From NCBI RefSeq assembly GCF_002081715.1, contig NZ_MUKP01000022.1:34483-98482 (forward strand): DNA of 64,000 nt, written 5' to 3'. Shown here piece by piece: positions 1-7,534 of the stretch (position 1 is its first letter; each line of letters opens with the position of its first letter). Source of the DNA: Nocardia donostiensis (GTDB taxonomy: Bacteria; Actinomycetota; Actinomycetes; Mycobacteriales; Mycobacteriaceae). Both the position numbers and the translations under genes were made by a program. The notes under the pieces were generated by a model. It ran no database searches, was not told where the DNA came from, and saw nothing but the letters and a program-made list of their open reading frames with translations.

Positions 1-673
1 CCAACACCCGCTGCGCTTTCCCCAGGCGGGCGCGGTCTTTCTTCTCATGCCGAGGGTTGCTGACCTTCTCCCCGGTCGAGAACGTGTAGAGGCTGGTGAT
101 TCCCGCATCCACACCCACCGTCGCATCCGTCGGTGTGTGTTCGGTGATGGTGTCTTCTACCAGGATCGAGATGTGGTAGCGGCCCGCCGAATCCTTCGAT
201 ACCGTGACCTGCGACGGCTGCGCCCCCTCGGGAAGCGGCCGGGACCATCGGATGTTCAGCGGCTCGGCCTGTTTGGCGAGCTCGATCCGACCGTCGCGGT
301 AGGTGAACGCGTTGGTCATGTAGGTGGCCGAGTCTTTCGTTCGGCCCTTCTTCTTGAACTTCGGGTACTTGGTGTGCTTGCGCCAGAACTTGTCGAACGC
401 GCCCTGTAGGTGCCGCAACGCCTGCTGAAGCGGGACGTTGGACACTTCACCCAACCATTCGGTCTCGGCGTCCTTCTTCCAGGTGGTGAGCGCTTTCGCG
501 GTGTCCACGTAGGTGACGCGCCGCTGCTCCAGCATCCAAGCCCGGGAGCGTTCTGCTAGTGCACGGTTGTAGACGTAGCGAACGCATCCGAACGTTTTCG
601 CCAACTGCTCGGCCTGCTCGGGGGTCGGGTAGAAGCGGTAACGATACGCCCGCTTCACCACCCGAGATACCAT
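1..673 (-). CDS. tnpB: TnpB (IS200/IS605 OrfB) RNA-guided nuclease, 3' part beyond window
   Basis: The minus strand is open from an ATG at 673 to the window edge, giving 224 residues and no stop. It opens with the TnpB N-terminal signature (AYRYRFYPTPEQ, residues 9-20, then CVRYVYNRAL) and has a basic KFKKKGRTKDS stretch near 105-115. GVDAGI at 187-192 is the RuvC-I motif, with its catalytic Asp at 189. The other RuvC acids and the zinc finger would lie beyond the edge. TnpB proteins are usually about 370-450 residues, so roughly half is visible. In this family the enzyme is a guide-RNA-directed DNA nuclease, and its omega RNA overlaps the 3' end of the gene, which is not in the window. No TnpA transposase is visible. 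The frame is intact as far as it can be seen. A GTG at codon 6 is an alternative start. Confidence 0.9.
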   Translation of the reverse strand, partial: MVSRVVKRAYRYRFYPTPEQAEQLAKTFGCVRYVYNRALAERSRAWMLEQRRVTYVDTAKALTTWKKDAETEWLGEVSNVPLQQALRHLQGAFDKFWRKHTKYPKFKKKGRTKDSATYMTNAFTYRDGRIELAKQAEPLNIRWSRPLPEGAQPSQVTVSKDSAGRYHISILVEDTITEHTPTDATVGVDAGITSLYTFSTGEKVSNPRHEKKDRARLGKAQRVL

Positions 674-760
674 GCCTTACATAGTAATACGCTTGCGTGT
701 TAGTTGATGCGCTTACCCCATAGCTGAGGCTAGGGTTTGCGCGCTACGACCTTTGATCAA
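674..760 (-). mobile_element. Possible left end of the TnpB element
   Basis: The AT-richer stretch ahead of tnpB holds two small hairpins: ACGC/GCGT around 693-702, and TAGC/GCTA at 721-732. It ends at a TTGAT pentamer on the minus strand (760-756). Some IS200/IS605 elements sit beside a TTGAT target motif and have subterminal hairpins. Placing the element end here is inference from those family features. Without the right end it cannot be confirmed. Confidence 0.25.
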
Positions 761-801
761 CTCCGCGGCCGCGCCGGTGCCGCCGGGTCGCTTGTTCTCC
801 A

Positions 802-1980
802 TCAGGCGGTGAGTTCGCGCTCCAGTGGGGTGCGGAAACGGGGGATCGGCCGCACCTCACCGAACCAGGTTGCGGCGCGCTCGGTTTCGGCGTCGATGAG
901 CGCGGTGGCATCCGAACCCACGTCTTCGAGCAGGCGGACGACGATCTCGCCGTCGGCGCGTTGCGCCCAGCCGCCGACGATGCGGCCGTCGTACCAGATG
1001 CTGGGCCCGATATTGCCGTTACGGTCGAACAGACGCGGCGCGTGGGGGCCGAGGTACCAGTCGCGGGACTGCCAGCCCATCGGTGTCGGGTCGAGCGCGG
1101 GCAGCAGCGCCGCCCACGGCTCGGGAGCGGCGATGGGTTCCAGATCGTCGGCCAGCAGCAGACCCGTTTCGCCGTCCAGATCCACCTCGACTACATCCAG
1201 CGGCGCCAGGGCTTTACGCAACACACCGAGAGACCAGCCGGTCCACCATTTCAGGTCGCCGATCGGTGCGGGACCGAACGCGGTGAGCCACTGCCGCACC
1301 AGTTCTGTCCGCGCGGTGTCCGCGGGGACCGGCGGAATCCCCTCGGGTAACCATGCTTCCACCGGCGACCACGAGTATTGACTACTGGACCAGCTGCCAT
1401 TGGGACGTCCGCGCACGATGCGGCCCTCGGCGCCCAGGATCACCAGCACCCAGGTGGTGATCCCGGTAGGACGCGAATACGATTTGCCCGGCGCGGGATC
1501 GACCTGGGTGCGCAACGCGGGAACGTCCTTACTCAACTGAGCGCCGGTAGCCGCGCCGCGCGCCAGCAGCGCCCGATGGGTCTCGTCTTCCACCGCCGCG
1601 AGCCAGGCGTGCACGTCGCCGTCGCCGATACCGGCCTGCTCCAGCATCCGGCCGTAGGTGCGGCGTTGCTTGTGCGCGAGTTCGTCGGCACAGGCCGCCT
1701 GCAGCACCGGCACCAACTCCACCGGTGCGACGAACATGGTGCGCCGCATCGCCAGCATCCGCAGCAGCGTGCGGTCGGTATACAGCGCCCGCTCGACCTC
1801 GGCAGGACCGACGGTATGCCCGCGGGCCGCCGCCGACAGAAACACCGTCGCCGGGTCGGTGGCGTGCAGAACCACCAGCGATCGGGCTATTTCGGCGACA
1901 TCGTCGACCCGGGAGCCGGTGGCCAAACGGTGCCGTATGCCCAGCCGAGCCCGCCGCTGGGCAACACTTATCGAACGCAT
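802..1980 (-). CDS. AlkZ-like winged-helix DNA glycosylase family protein (HTH_42)
   Basis: 392 residues, the usual length for the HTH_42/YcaQ-AlkZ family, whose characterised members are DNA glycosylases acting on bulky alkyl lesions and interstrand crosslinks. Visible family marks are the N-terminal arginine-rich helix (AQRRARLGIRHR), the loop LHATDP near 38-43, and the C-terminal WQSRDWYL and GPSIWYDGRIVGGWAQR segments. The catalytic position, usually a Q-x-Q or Q-x-D pair, seems to be occupied here by H39-A-T-D42, so its chemistry may differ. A -10 hexamer TAGCAT lies 6 nt before the ATG, suggesting a leaderless transcript. It sits between the TnpB element and an SDR gene on the same strand. 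Substrate is unknown. Confidence 0.75.
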   Translation of the reverse strand: MRSISVAQRRARLGIRHRLATGSRVDDVAEIARSLVVLHATDPATVFLSAAARGHTVGPAEVERALYTDRTLLRMLAMRRTMFVAPVELVPVLQAACADELAHKQRRTYGRMLEQAGIGDGDVHAWLAAVEDETHRALLARGAATGAQLSKDVPALRTQVDPAPGKSYSRPTGITTWVLVILGAEGRIVRGRPNGSWSSSQYSWSPVEAWLPEGIPPVPADTARTELVRQWLTAFGPAPIGDLKWWTGWSLGVLRKALAPLDVVEVDLDGETGLLLADDLEPIAAPEPWAALLPALDPTPMGWQSRDWYLGPHAPRLFDRNGNIGPSIWYDGRIVGGWAQRADGEIVVRLLEDVGSDATALIDAETERAATWFGEVRPIPRFRTPLERELTA

Positions 1981-1986
1981 ATGCGA

Positions 1987-1992
1987 ATGCTA
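1987..1992 (-). promoter_or_regulatory. -10 element, AlkZ-like gene
   Basis: TAGCAT on the minus strand, 6 nt upstream of the ATG at 1980. At this spacing transcription would begin at or next to the start codon. Confidence 0.4.
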
Positions 1993-2036
1993 GCGGTAGG
2001 TTCCGACAACTCCGGGTCGTCGGGTGAAACCTGGGA

Positions 2037-2807
2037 TCAGGCAAGAACGTAACCGCCGTCGACGCCGATCACCTGACCGGTCACCCAACTGCCCGGGCGG
2101 GCCAACGCCACCACCCACGGCACCACATCCTCGGGAAGACCGCGTCTGCCCAACGGAATACGCGCCGCTTCCTCGGCTTTCAACTCGTCGATCTCCTGCG
2201 CGCTCATCCGCATGCGCAACAGCGCCTCGCTCTCGGTCGGCCCCGGCGCGATCGCATTGACCCGGATCCCGCGTTCGGCCAGTTCGAGCGCCCAGCTGCG
2301 GGTCAGATGCTCGAGCGCCGCCTTACCGGCCCCATAGTGGCTGATGCGGGGCGCGGGCTTGCTGCCGAACGTGCTGGACACATTGACCACCGCGCCACCC
2401 ACCTCGGACAGATGTGTCAGCGCGGCCTGCGTCAGCAGAGTGGGACCGAGCACAGTGGTCGCCCACATCCGCAGGGCATCCGCGGGATCGATCTGCCCCA
2501 GCGGGGCCGGTATGCCGAATCCCGCATTGTTGACGAGCAGATCGAGCCGCCCGCTACCGGCGACCGCCGCCTCGACCATCGCGGCGGTATCGGCCGGATC
2601 CGAGACATCGCCGGTCCGGGTACGGATCGCCGGATGTTGCGCGGCGGTGCGGGCCAGCGCGTTCGCGCGCCGCCCGGTCACCAGGACATCCATCCCGTAT
2701 TCGGCGAGCGCCAAGGCCACCGCGGCGCCGATACCGGAACCACCGCCGGTGACCAAGGCGGTGCGACCCGCCAGCGACAGGGGATCGGGTGAGGAATCTG
2801 TAGCCAT
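2037..2807 (-). CDS. SDR family NAD(P)-dependent oxidoreductase
   Basis: 256 residues from the ATG at 2807. A further 36 in-frame codons upstream would run across the divergent promoter region and do not look coding. Classical short-chain dehydrogenase features are visible: TGGGSGIG cofactor loop at 20-27, NNAG at 93-96, Ser144/145 in NVSS, and the YGAGK pair Tyr158/Lys162. The substrate cannot be read from the sequence. It is divergent from a MerR-type gene, and the dyad between them suggests that regulator controls it. Confidence 0.88.
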   Translation of the reverse strand: MATDSSPDPLSLAGRTALVTGGGSGIGAAVALALAEYGMDVLVTGRRANALARTAAQHPAIRTRTGDVSDPADTAAMVEAAVAGSGRLDLLVNNAGFGIPAPLGQIDPADALRMWATTVLGPTLLTQAALTHLSEVGGAVVNVSSTFGSKPAPRISHYGAGKAALEHLTRSWALELAERGIRVNAIAPGPTESEALLRMRMSAQEIDELKAEEAARIPLGRRGLPEDVVPWVVALARPGSWVTGQVIGVDGGYVLA

Positions 2808-2825
2808 GGCCGTGACGCTAAACAG

Positions 2826-2839
2826 TGACACAGGTGTCA
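2826..2839. promoter_or_regulatory. MerR-type operator in the divergent promoter
   Basis: TGACAC-AG-GTGTCA is a perfect 6-2-6 inverted repeat between the SDR and MerR genes. On the minus strand it lies within a 19-nt spacer between TTGACC (2846-2841) and a TTAGCG-like -10. An over-long spacer centred on a dyad is the hallmark of MerR-controlled promoters. That the neighbouring regulator binds here is inferred. Confidence 0.5.
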
Positions 2840-2865
2840 AGGTCAACCTCAGGAGCGCGTACGTC

Positions 2866-3240
2866 ATGCGAATCGGAGAACTGTCGCGGCGGACGGGTGT
2901 CAGCCGCCGGTCCATCCGCTACTACGAACAGCACGGCCTGCTGCTGCCGGAACGCACCAGCAACGGCTGGCGCCACTACGACGCAACCTGCGAGCACCGG
3001 GTCCGCGCCATCGCCGACCTGCTCGGTAAGGGCTTGACCATCGACAGCGTCAGACAACTCGGTCCGTGCCTGGACCTGTACGACCCTGCCGCCTGCGACG
3101 ACCCTGGTCCGGCGATCGAGATCTATCGCTCCCGCCTGGCCGTGCTCGACGACCGCCTTGCCCGGCTCCAGGCCCACCGAAACCGGCTCGCCGAGCAACT
3201 CGGCGCACTGCAGTCGGCCGGTGACCGGTCCGCCGGATGA
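2866..3240 (+). CDS. MerR family transcriptional regulator
   Basis: 124 residues starting MRIGELSRRTGVSRRSIRYY, the canonical MerR winged helix. The longer open frame upstream crosses the SDR gene and is not used. A C-terminal coiled-coil segment (about 88-117, rich in Leu, Arg and Ala) would be the dimerisation helix. Two cysteines lie in the middle (C68, and C75 in DPAACDDP), so thiol or metal sensing is possible but unproven. It is divergent from the SDR gene and probably controls both. Confidence 0.87.
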   Translation: MRIGELSRRTGVSRRSIRYYEQHGLLLPERTSNGWRHYDATCEHRVRAIADLLGKGLTIDSVRQLGPCLDLYDPAACDDPGPAIEIYRSRLAVLDDRLARLQAHRNRLAEQLGALQSAGDRSAG

Positions 3241-3623
3241 GAGTCTCGGGCCCGGCCCGCCGGCGCTGCCGTTTGTGGTGACCTTGCTTTACCAGTCGTG
3301 GGTTCAGAACCCACGCAGGCAACCGGCCGCCGAACCGGTCTGCTTCTCATGCAACCGGCAGCCGGGCACGCAGACATTCGGCTCCAGTCGCTCACGCGGA
3401 TGACCTCCGCAGACCGGAGACGCGAACACCCATCCCACGCACGTCGACGGCTGTTACGCAGTGGTTGTAGACGAAGCAGGTCGAGAGGGAACCGGATTGG
3501 GTGAACACCGCCTGGTCACCTGCGGCTGGAGGGAGCGTGGGCGCTCAGGGCACTCGTACGGCACAGTCGAATCCCCGACTGGCCCAGCCGAGTTCCGTGT
3601 TCGGCGCCGGATCTCGTGGGAAC
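3241..3623. other. Intergenic, with one perfect hairpin
   Basis: No convincing gene. CGTGGGTTC-A-GAACCCACG at 3297-3315 is a 9-bp perfect inverted repeat, 57 bp after the merR stop. It could be a terminator stem but has no T-run. Nothing else stands out. Confidence 0.5.
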
Positions 3624-4619
3624 ATGCGACCAATGAAGCGTGGAGTGGGTTGTGCAGTGTTGTGGTTGTTGCCAGCGCTGGTCGCGGGACTGCTCGTCGG
3701 GGCGCCGGACGCGGTGGCGGCGCCGGGATGTGTGGTCGAGGTGCGGCCGGTGGTGTTGCCGGTGGACGGTGAGCAGGCCACCGGGCGGGTATACGAACCG
3801 CGCGGATGTGCGGGAGGGCCGCCCGATGACCTGGTGGTGGCGGGACACGGGCACAACGGTTCCTCGGCCCAGTACGCCGAGTATCTGGTGTCGATCGCCC
3901 AGCGCACCGCCACCCCGATCCTGGCAATGGATATGCGCGGCGCTGGCAGCGCGTGGCGGACCGGGGAATGGAATATCTGGGCCGGCTGGCGTGATCTGGT
4001 GGCCGCCACCCAGTGGTATCGGGCCGAGCATCCGTCGATCACGCGCACCGTGCTGTGGGGGTGGAGTCAGGGCGCGATCACCACCGGTCTCGCCGCCGCC
4101 CACGGACCGCGCGGCCTGTTCGATTATTGGGTCGACACTTTCGGCCCCGCCGAGACCTTCAGCTACTGGCTGGGACCGGCCGCCGACGACCGCAGGCTGC
4201 GAGCCCAGATCGAACGCGACGCGGGCGGATGCGTCCCGCTGCTGTGTCCGCAGGCCTACGCCGAACGTTCCCCGGCGCTGCTGGCAGGCAGGCTGGGGGT
4301 GCGGCGTGCGTTCGTGATCCACGGCACCGCCGACCCGATCGTGCCTTACACCAGCGCGCTGGAGATGCGGGCGGCCCTGCTCGCGGCGGGTAAACCCACG
4401 TCGATGTACACCGTCGCCACGGGCCGGGATCTCAACGGCGCGGTGGTTCCCGGTGACCACAGTGTCGGACCGGTGCTGTTCGAGGGCGGATGTGTAGTGG
4501 AACGCCTGCTGCTCGGCACCGAGCCCGTGCACGGCGGTGACCGCGACTACCTCATCGATGTCGCCGGGGGAACAGTCACCGCGCCACCCGCGCCACCCGG
4601 CGCGAAATGCGCGGCCTGA
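3624..4619 (+). CDS. Secreted alpha/beta hydrolase
   Basis: 331 residues from ATG 3624, which puts a signal peptide at the N terminus: basic MRPMKRG, a hydrophobic core to about 28, and an AVAA|PG cleavage region near 30-34. The serine hydrolase triad is visible: Ser148 in GWSQG, an Asp in HGTADPIVP and a His in GDHSVGP. Paired cysteines suggest disulfides, fitting an exported lipase, esterase or peptidase-like enzyme. Exact substrate is unknown. The following acetyltransferase gene starts 66 bp downstream. Confidence 0.78.
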   Translation: MRPMKRGVGCAVLWLLPALVAGLLVGAPDAVAAPGCVVEVRPVVLPVDGEQATGRVYEPRGCAGGPPDDLVVAGHGHNGSSAQYAEYLVSIAQRTATPILAMDMRGAGSAWRTGEWNIWAGWRDLVAATQWYRAEHPSITRTVLWGWSQGAITTGLAAAHGPRGLFDYWVDTFGPAETFSYWLGPAADDRRLRAQIERDAGGCVPLLCPQAYAERSPALLAGRLGVRRAFVIHGTADPIVPYTSALEMRAALLAAGKPTSMYTVATGRDLNGAVVPGDHSVGPVLFEGGCVVERLLLGTEPVHGGDRDYLIDVAGGTVTAPPAPPGAKCAA

Positions 4620-4684
4620 CCGGAACAAAGCGGGCAACCGGTGTGGTTGAGGCGAAGCGACGGCCACACCGAAACGAGGATCGT

Positions 4685-5548
4685 ATGAACAAGCCGACCG
4701 ACCCTACTTACCGCTGGAACGGCGCGGAACTGGACCTGGACGAATACTTGGCGACGATCGGCTACGACGGGCCGCGCACCCCCACCCTGGCCACCTTGCG
4801 CGGCCTGGTCGCGGCACACACCACCGCCATCCCGTTCGAGAACATCGAAGCGGTACTCGGTAGACCGGTCCCGCTGGACCTGCCTTCCCTGCAAGGCAAA
4901 CTGATCCGCAGCCGCCGCGGCGGCTACTGCTACGAGAACGCAGGCCTGTTCGCGGCTGCCGCCGAACGGCTCGGTTTCCAGGTCACCGGTCTGTCGGGGC
5001 GGGTGAGCATGGGCGCGAGCGGAGTACGACCGGCCACGCACGCCCTGCTGCGCATCACCACCGCCGACGACGATCGGGTGTGGATCGTCGATGTCGGCTT
5101 CGGCGCCGGCCCGTCCGAACCCTACGAACTGACCGATGAGCACGGCGACATCCAGCTCGGTGGCTGGCGGTTCCGGCTGGAACGCACCTCCGGCGAACTC
5201 GGCGACGACCTGTGGGTGCTGCATCAGTTCGCCCGCGACGGCTGGATCGACCGCTACACCTTCACCGTGAACCCGCAGTACCGTATCGATTTCGAGGTCG
5301 GCAACCTTTTCGTATCCACCTCGCCGCGCTCACCGTTCACCCAGCGCCCGTACATCCAGCGGTTCCTGCCCGGTGTGCACCACATCCTCGACGGCGCAAC
5401 CTGGATCACCGAATACCCCGACGGAACCAGCGAATCCCGGGTGCTCGAGCTCGGCGAAGTGCCCAAGATCCTGTCGGAAGTATTCGATATCGACCTGTCC
5501 GAATCCGATGCTCTGGCTCTGCTCTCGGCACCCTGGACGCAGAGCTGA
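4685..5548 (+). CDS. nat: Arylamine N-acetyltransferase
   Basis: 287 residues, standard for bacterial NAT, which moves acetyl from acetyl-CoA to arylamines and hydrazines through a cysteine thioester. All three catalytic residues are in place: Cys82 in RGGYCYEN, His119 in ATHALLR and Asp136 in IVDVGFG. AIPFENIE near 49-56 is also typical. The ATG at 4685 follows a GAGGA ribosome site; 26 upstream codons overlap the hydrolase end and are rejected. Mycobacterial NAT links to cell-wall lipid metabolism and isoniazid acetylation, but here it lacks the cholesterol-catabolism neighbours. Confidence 0.93.
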   Translation: MNKPTDPTYRWNGAELDLDEYLATIGYDGPRTPTLATLRGLVAAHTTAIPFENIEAVLGRPVPLDLPSLQGKLIRSRRGGYCYENAGLFAAAAERLGFQVTGLSGRVSMGASGVRPATHALLRITTADDDRVWIVDVGFGAGPSEPYELTDEHGDIQLGGWRFRLERTSGELGDDLWVLHQFARDGWIDRYTFTVNPQYRIDFEVGNLFVSTSPRSPFTQRPYIQRFLPGVHHILDGATWITEYPDGTSESRVLELGEVPKILSEVFDIDLSESDALALLSAPWTQS

Positions 5549-5606
5549 ACACATCGGCTCGGCGCGCAGGTAGCGAGCGCAGGCGGGTGTGCCGGAGCGC
5601 GGGCGT

Positions 5607-5612
5607 TACCCT
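5607..5612 (+). promoter_or_regulatory. -10 element, PBP gene
   Basis: TACCCT ends 8 nt before the ATG at 5621, with no Shine-Dalgarno site between. A leaderless start is plausible. Confidence 0.35.
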
Positions 5613-5620
5613 CGACACTG

Positions 5621-7372
5621 ATGCGTATCGATCGCAAGATTCTCGTGCTGCTGTGCGCCCTCGGTCTGGCACTGGCCGGATGCTCCTCCGGCCCGCCGGA
5701 ACCGGAGACGGTTGCGCAACGGTTCACCGAGGCCCTCAATAGCGACGATGTGCCTGCGGCGGCCGCGCTCACCGACAACCCGGATCAGGCAGGCCAGGTG
5801 CTGCGAACCCTCTTCGACAACCTGGGTTCGGAAGCCACGTTCGAGGTCCGCAACACCGACGGCGACACCTTCACCCTGGCCACCACCTGGAAACTGGGCG
5901 ACGACGGCCGGGCCGAATGGAAGTACACCACCACCGGGATCGCCGACGAGACCGAATCGGGTTGGAAGATCCGGTGGAATCCCGCCACCATCGCACCCGG
6001 CCTCGACACCGGCCCACTGGTCTTCGCCCCGGTGTATCCCGAGCCTGCGCAGGTCCTCGACGCCGCGGGCGGTCCGCTGCTGACCCAGCAGGTGGTCACC
6101 CTGGTGCAGTTGGTTCCCGGCGCCGATACCGCCGCGATAGCGGGCCTGCTGTCCCCGCTGGCGCCGGGTATCACCCCGGCATCCCTGGACGCCGACCTCG
6201 CCGCAGCCAACGGCGGTCAGATCACCGCCATCACCCTGCGCGAATCGGATATCGCTCCCATCCGGGACGCCCTCACCGCCACTGCTGGCGTCACGCTCGC
6301 CCCGCAGACCCGCCTGCTGACCACGGACAAGACGATCTCGGGCCCAACCCTGTCCGGGCTGAGCGAACTGTGGCAGGAACGCGCCGACGAGGCGGCAGGC
6401 TGGGCGGTACGCGCGCGCACCCCCGACAGCACCGAGCGCATCGCCGGACAGGACCCGAGGCCAACCACCGATATCCCGACCACTCTCGATATCGGCCTGC
6501 AACGCGCCGCGGAAGCAGCGCTGGAACCGGTCGGGCAGGCCGCCGCGATCGTCGCGATCCAACCGTCCACCGGAAATATTCTGGCGGCAGCCCAGAACGG
6601 CGCGGCGGACGCGATCGGCCCGATCGCGCTTACCGGCCTGTACCCACCGGGCTCGACGTTCAAAACGGTCACCGCCGCCGCCGCGCTGGACGCGGGCGCC
6701 GTCACTCCCGATACGGTGCTGCCCTGCCCCGGCGTCGCCGATATCGAAGGCCGCCGCATCCCTAACGACGACAGCTTCGACCTGGGCGACGTGCCGTTAC
6801 ACACCGCGTTCGCCCATTCCTGCAACACCACCATGGCCCGATTGGCCGTGCAACTGCCCCCGGACGCTCTCACCCGGACCGCCGAACGGCTCGGACTCGG
6901 CATCGATTACGTCACTCCTGGCCTGACAACGGTCACCGGAAATGTTCCGGTAGCCGAGACTCCCGCCCAACGGGTGGAGTCGAGTATCGGGCAGGGCCAG
7001 GTGACCGCGTCCCCGTTCGGGATGGCGTTGGTCGCGGCGGCGCTGGCTCATGGATCACCGCCCGCGCCGGTGCTGGTGACAGGGGAGCCGGGAGTCCCCG
7101 ACCGGACCCCGCCGCCACTGCCTGCGCAGATCACCGAGCAGGTGCGCACCATGATGCGAGAAACCGTGACCGCAGGCACCGCCACCCAGCTCGCCGATAT
7201 CCCCGGCCTGCTGGGCAAAACCGGAACCGCCGAATACGGCGACAATACCGAGGCGCACGGCTGGTTCATCGGTATCCACGGTGATCTGGCGTTCGCGGTC
7301 TTCGTCACCGACGCGGGCAGTTCGGCGCCAGCGGTGGAGGCAGCGGGCCGGATGCTGCGCGCCCCGCGCTAG
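5621..7372 (+). CDS. Penicillin-binding lipoprotein with MecA-type N-terminal domain
   Basis: 583 residues, similar in plan to mycobacterial PBP-lipo (Rv2864c). A lipobox LAGC near 18-21 should anchor it to the outer face of the membrane after Lgt action. An NTF2-like MecA_N domain follows (about 25-145), then a dimerisation region and the transpeptidase domain. Class B motifs are complete: Ser345 in STFK, SCN at 400-402 and KTG at 533-535. It crosslinks peptidoglycan stem peptides and is a beta-lactam target. A Ser/Thr kinase gene follows about 150 bp later on the same strand. Confidence 0.9.
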   Translation: MRIDRKILVLLCALGLALAGCSSGPPEPETVAQRFTEALNSDDVPAAAALTDNPDQAGQVLRTLFDNLGSEATFEVRNTDGDTFTLATTWKLGDDGRAEWKYTTTGIADETESGWKIRWNPATIAPGLDTGPLVFAPVYPEPAQVLDAAGGPLLTQQVVTLVQLVPGADTAAIAGLLSPLAPGITPASLDADLAAANGGQITAITLRESDIAPIRDALTATAGVTLAPQTRLLTTDKTISGPTLSGLSELWQERADEAAGWAVRARTPDSTERIAGQDPRPTTDIPTTLDIGLQRAAEAALEPVGQAAAIVAIQPSTGNILAAAQNGAADAIGPIALTGLYPPGSTFKTVTAAAALDAGAVTPDTVLPCPGVADIEGRRIPNDDSFDLGDVPLHTAFAHSCNTTMARLAVQLPPDALTRTAERLGLGIDYVTPGLTTVTGNVPVAETPAQRVESSIGQGQVTASPFGMALVAAALAHGSPPAPVLVTGEPGVPDRTPPPLPAQITEQVRTMMRETVTAGTATQLADIPGLLGKTGTAEYGDNTEAHGWFIGIHGDLAFAVFVTDAGSSAPAVEAAGRMLRAPR

Positions 7373-7534
7373 CGCATCCGCAGGTCGCCGACTGACGGTG
7401 GCGCGCGGGGGTACATCGCTCGCCGGTGTTGTCGCGGTGGCAGCTACACTCATCGGCGAACGCGTGAGTCGTCAAGGACGCGGCATGTCACAATTTCGAG
7501 AAGGTTCGGAGTAGGCGCCATCGATACCGGTCAG

